From positions 1-32,080 of the IMG/VR virus record IMGVR_UViG_3300048930_000059: DNA of 32,080 nucleotides; one strand, given 5' to 3'. The translations under genes were made by a program, and so were the position numbers. A model generated the notes under the pieces. The model made no database searches. It was not told the origin of the DNA and was given only the letters and a program-made list of their open reading frames with translations. Source of the stretch: a virus. This document shows positions 29,605-32,080 of this stretch, in pieces; the stretch's first letter is position 1, and each line of letters begins with the position of its first letter.

Positions 29605-30729
29605 ATGAACTTACCAGCAGCAAGAGCAGAGAACCCCTTCGGCAACCAGGTCGCTACCGAAAACCAGAACGCCCTCGTGCAGTCAGGATCGCAGCGCGAG
29701 ATACAGGAAGTGCAGGCCGCTATGGTGATCGCCAAGAAATTCCCGCGCGATTCCATGCGGGCGATGGATCGCATCATCAATGCCTGCACCCGGCCCACGC
29801 TGGCGCAGAGCGCGCTGTATTCATATCCGCGTGGCGGGCAGGAAGTCACCGGCCCCAGCATCCGGCTGGCCGAGGCGATGGCGCAGGAGTGGGGCAACAT
29901 TCAATTCGGCATCCGCGAACTGTCAGCGGAGAACGGGAACAGCACCGTGGAGGCGTTCGCTTGGGACATGGAAACCAACACCCGTCAGGTGAAGGTATTC
30001 CAGGTTGGGCACACGCGGTACAGCCGCAACGGAGGCAACCAGAAGCTCACCGATCCGCGTGATATTTATGAGCTGGTGGCCAACCAGGGCGCACGACGAT
30101 TGCGCGCCTGCATCCTCGGCGTGATACCCGGCGATGTGACCGAGGCCGCAGTGCAACAGTGTGAGGTCACACAAGCCAGCACCATCGAGGTCACGCCCGA
30201 AGCGATCAAGAAAATGCTGGAGTATTTCGCTGATAGCTGGGGCGTCCCGCAGGAGTTGATCGAGAAGCGCATTGGCCGGCGCGCTGATGCGATCAATGCC
30301 CCGCTGATGCTGAACCTGCGCAAGATCGTGCAGTCGCTCAAGGATGGCATGAGCAAGCCCAGCGACTGGTTTGACATCGACGCGGCCACTGAGACTGTAG
30401 CTCCGAAGGTCAGCGATCTGAATGCCGACCTTGGCGCGAAGAAAGCGGCGAAGAAGAAGGCCCCTGCTGCCACTGATCCCGACAAGCCCGCCGACGAAGC
30501 ACCAGCCCCGAAGCCCGAACCCGAGCCCGAGGAATTGCCCCTGGCCGCAGAGACCACCTACGCCGACGTGATGGCCGCGATCAATGCGGCTGACTCTCCG
30601 GAGACGATGGAAGCCGCCAAGAAACTGATGATGGACTTCTGCAGCATCGAGGCCAACGAGCAGTTTCAAACAGAACTCGGCGCGCACTACCGCTGGAAGC
30701 TGTCGGAGTTGAAGGGCAAGCAGTCGTGA
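29605..30729 (+). CDS. Probable phage recombination protein, exonuclease partner, 374 aa
   Basis: A conserved phage protein with a recognisable core: REIQEVQAAMVIAKKFPRDS, DRIINACTRPTLAQSALYSYP, VTGPSIRLAEAMAQEWGN, then ELVANQGARRLRACILGVIP and AAVQQCEVT. The core (about residues 25-200) is followed by a lysine-rich then Glu/Pro-rich linker (278-314) and a ~60-aa helical C-terminus. The family has no firm function that I know of. Direct placement after a RecE-like exonuclease suggests a single-strand annealing or ssDNA-binding role like RecT or Red-beta, with the C-terminus contacting host SSB or similar. The start ATG 29605 has AGGAAGGAAA before it; the ORF is open from 29482. Confidence 0.7.
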   Translation: MNLPAARAENPFGNQVATENQNALVQSGSQREIQEVQAAMVIAKKFPRDSMRAMDRIINACTRPTLAQSALYSYPRGGQEVTGPSIRLAEAMAQEWGNIQFGIRELSAENGNSTVEAFAWDMETNTRQVKVFQVGHTRYSRNGGNQKLTDPRDIYELVANQGARRLRACILGVIPGDVTEAAVQQCEVTQASTIEVTPEAIKKMLEYFADSWGVPQELIEKRIGRRADAINAPLMLNLRKIVQSLKDGMSKPSDWFDIDAATETVAPKVSDLNADLGAKKAAKKKAPAATDPDKPADEAPAPKPEPEPEELPLAAETTYADVMAAINAADSPETMEAAKKLMMDFCSIEANEQFQTELGAHYRWKLSELKGKQS

Positions 30730-30902
30730 ACAAAGTGCAACGCAAGTTCGTTTTGGATGCTCTCGATTAGGAGCACAAGTTGAGCGAGTGGGAGCACCAA
30801 TTCATCAACGACCTTGCCGAGCGCGATGAACGCAATCCCGACATGGTTTTGTCGGAGAAGCAGAACGAAATTTTGAACCGCATCCAGCGGAAACTTGACT
30901 AG
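30726..30902 (+). pseudogene. Small gene split by an in-frame amber codon (58 codons plus stop)
   Basis: One continuous frame from GTG 30726 (GTGA overlap with the preceding stop) reads MNKVQRKFVLDALD, then TAG (30768-30770), then EHKLSEWEHQFINDLAERDE and onward to RIQRKLD and TAG at 30902. The parts before and after the amber read as one helical protein, so the TAG looks like an interruption of codon 15. The downstream part also has its own ribosome-binding site and TTG start (30780). It may be a broken gene, a readthrough gene, or two coupled short genes. Confidence 0.55.
30780..30902 (+). CDS. 40-aa charged protein from a TTG restart
   Basis: Starts at TTG 30780 with TAGGAG eight bases upstream, in frame with the 14-codon reading frame before the amber. 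Product: MSEWEHQFINDLAERDERNP, then DMVLSEKQNEILNRIQRKLD. It is a two-helix, strongly charged protein with the LSEKQNEILNRI pattern common in small phage proteins. This is the only part likely to be made if the amber is not suppressed. Function unknown. Confidence 0.5.
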   Translation: MSEWEHQFINDLAERDERNPDMVLSEKQNEILNRIQRKLD

Positions 30903-30912
30903 GAGCAGCAAC

Positions 30913-31275
30913 ATGCGACAACTCGACGACCACAAGGTAAACCCCGCGAACGACACGCTGACTGTGACAGTGTTGGATGAGCCAGGGCAAGGAGGCGCCT
31001 GCCACGAGTATGAAGTCAGTCACCCCGGAATGCCCTCAACCCGTATCAGTTTCCAGAACGGGCCGATTAATGCGGACGGTAACGGCGTAAACGGTTTGAC
31101 CCACGAGGCGCTGCTGGCGATTGTCGCCGACAGGCTGCGCAGTTTCCAGAAAGGGCCGTACTCCTGCAAGGCAAACGCCTGCGCGCTGACCCACATCGAA
31201 GAAGCCCAGCATTGGTTACAGCAACGCACACTCGAAAGAATGCGACGCGGCGTCGAGGGAACGCACACAGTATAG
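30913..31275 (+). CDS. Acb2-like anti-CBASS protein (cyclic-nucleotide sponge), 120 aa
   Basis: Residues about 44-120 match the Acb2 (Acb2/Tad1-type) domain: RISFQNGPI (44-52), GVNGLTHEALLAIVADRL (58-75), a FQKGPYSC loop (78-85), ALTHIEEAQHWLQQRT (91-106) and the terminal RRGVEGTH (111-118). In that family, small helical hairpins assemble into hexamers that bind the cyclic di- and trinucleotides made by CBASS and so stop abortive defence. The first ~40 residues (DDHKVNPANDTLTVTVLDEP and on) are an extension also common in phage homologues. ATG 30913 has GGAG before it; the frame is open from 30895. The assignment rests on pattern recognition without alignment. Confidence 0.75.
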   Translation: MRQLDDHKVNPANDTLTVTVLDEPGQGGACHEYEVSHPGMPSTRISFQNGPINADGNGVNGLTHEALLAIVADRLRSFQKGPYSCKANACALTHIEEAQHWLQQRTLERMRRGVEGTHTV

Positions 31276-31325
31276 CCCCAGCTTCTTATAATCAGTTTTG
31301 GTGGGCCGGTTTAACCCCAACCGTG

Positions 31326-31353
31326 CCGGTGAATGGCGCCGGTCCGCTTTTTT
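31326..31353 (+). terminator. Possible terminator/leader region after the Acb2-like gene
   Basis: CCGGTG (31326-31331) and CGCCGG (31337-31342) form a 6-bp stem with one T-G pair and a 5-nt loop; after TCCGC comes TTTTTT (31348-31353). A perfect TATAAT (31287-31292) lies further up in the same gap, but its -35 region is weak. The gap may therefore end one transcript and begin another for the gene at 31369. Confidence 0.4.
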
Positions 31354-31368
31354 ATTCAGGAGAACACC

Positions 31369-32080
31369 ATGTCAGAAGCAGCAGTAGTCATTGAGCAAAC
31401 CACCTCGACCGGCATAGTCGAGTTCAACCAGTTCGAGCACGACCTGGCCGAATACAAGAAGCGTTATGAACTGGTCGTTTATGACATGACCGTGCCTGCG
31501 CAGGAGAAGCAGGCCCGCTCTGATCGCCTGTCTATCGGCAAGAAAGTTGCCGAGCTGGACCGGGTGCACGCAGCTATCAAAGCGCCACTGAAAGCGAAGG
31601 TGGATCTGTTGGATGGCGAACGCAAGCGGATCAAGGACGGACTGCTGCAGGTACAGGAGGGCATCAAGTCGCAGATCGCCGCGCACGAAGCGAAGCTGCA
31701 GGCGATCGAGGACGCGCTGGTTGCGCGCGTGGATGCGATCAAGGCGCTGGCTGTGTTTGAGTTCCCGCCCACTTCCGACCAGGTAATGACGCGCCTGCGA
31801 GAGCTGGGCAAATTGGTGATAGATGAATCGTTTGCTCACCACGCAGCGGACGCGCTGGCGGCGCGCAAGAGTAGCGCTGTCTTGCTGGATGCACTGTATG
31901 ACCAGGTATCACAGCGGGAAGCCGAGGTTGAGGAGCTGGCCCGACTGAAAGCAGAGGCCGAGATCCGTGAACGCGAGGAGCGCGAGGCCAAAATCGCTGC
32001 TGATGCTGCCGCCAAGGCGAAGCAGGAAGCGGAGGCTGCTATTGAGAGCGCGCGTCAAGCCACGCTGGCAGCTCAACAGG
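31369..32080 (+). CDS. Coiled-coil phage protein, partial (runs off the window), at least 237 aa
   Basis: ATG 31369 follows CAGGAGAACACC and the frame stays open to the window edge. After a short start (MSEAAVVIEQTTSTGIVEFN) the product is almost entirely helical and charged: EHDLAEYKKRYELVV, RLSIGKKVAELDRVHAAIKA, KVDLLDGERKRIKDGLLQVQ, and later a Glu/Ala/Arg-rich coiled coil (EIREREEREAKIAADAAAKA). Proteins of this appearance lie next to recombination genes in many temperate phages and are often called nuclease-inhibitor-like or TolA-like, without proof. The function is unknown and the end is missing. Confidence 0.7.
   Translation, partial: MSEAAVVIEQTTSTGIVEFNQFEHDLAEYKKRYELVVYDMTVPAQEKQARSDRLSIGKKVAELDRVHAAIKAPLKAKVDLLDGERKRIKDGLLQVQEGIKSQIAAHEAKLQAIEDALVARVDAIKALAVFEFPPTSDQVMTRLRELGKLVIDESFAHHAADALAARKSSAVLLDALYDQVSQREAEVEELARLKAEAEIREREEREAKIAADAAAKAKQEAEAAIESARQATLAAQQ

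Noticed and set aside
1-32080. CRISPR arrays, insertion sequences or toxin-antitoxin pairs.
   Set aside because: No regularly spaced direct repeats, transposase motifs or recognisable toxin-antitoxin gene pairs were seen.

Overview
The window reads as most of a temperate podovirus (T7-like virion, lambda-like control region) of a GC-rich Gram-negative host. The 3' half of a tRNA-Lys(UUU) at the left end, the RusA-type resolvase and the Shine-Dalgarno-led, tightly overlapping genes fit a proteobacterium, probably a gammaproteobacterium; the species cannot be named from sequence alone. No bacterial chromosomal gene is recognisable, so this is a phage genome or the inside of a prophage. No integrase lies in the window; it should lie beyond one edge.

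Layout. 1-300: a plus-strand terminator, a tRNA-Lys-derived segment flanked by three copies of an 8-base repeat (a likely attP-type site), then a palindrome and a 57-aa membrane protein. 460-24673, all minus strand and read from right to left: late genes. In order of transcription these are RusA with an overlapping 54-aa gene, a 30-aa membrane peptide, two small unknowns, small and large terminase, portal, a Bbp19-like protein, scaffold, major capsid, an E3-binding-domain protein, a terminator, two small tail-associated proteins, an SGNH esterase tail protein, lysis genes (coiled-coil membrane protein, holin-like, GH24 lysozyme), tail tube protein B, two fibre proteins, tail tube protein A, and three internal or ejection proteins ending in a 2001-aa polyvalent protein with a zinc-protease motif.

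24670-27286, also minus: early/replication genes in a lambda-like order, Cro-like gene, terminator, CII-like gene, unknown, DUF1376 initiator with internal repeats, and a DnaB-like ATPase. 27287-27873 is the control region: a short CI-like repressor gene on the plus strand and four copies of the 12-mer GTAA-N4-TTAC. Two copies bracket the minus-strand early promoter and two lie at the plus-strand promoter at 27814-27842.

27874-32080, plus strand: an accessory/recombination operon with a small winged-helix protein, a 43-aa membrane protein, two small unknowns, a RecE-like exonuclease, a probable partner recombination protein, a small gene split by an in-frame amber, an Acb2-like anti-CBASS protein, and a coiled-coil protein cut by the window edge.

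The most interesting points are the shared-operator immunity circuit, the Acb2-like protein, a 12-bp hairpin that would bury the portal ribosome-binding site, the overlapping reading frames in rusA, the amber-split gene, and several real genes too short for ordinary ORF calling (30, 40, 43 and 54 aa). All functional calls come from reading motifs by eye; no database search was run.
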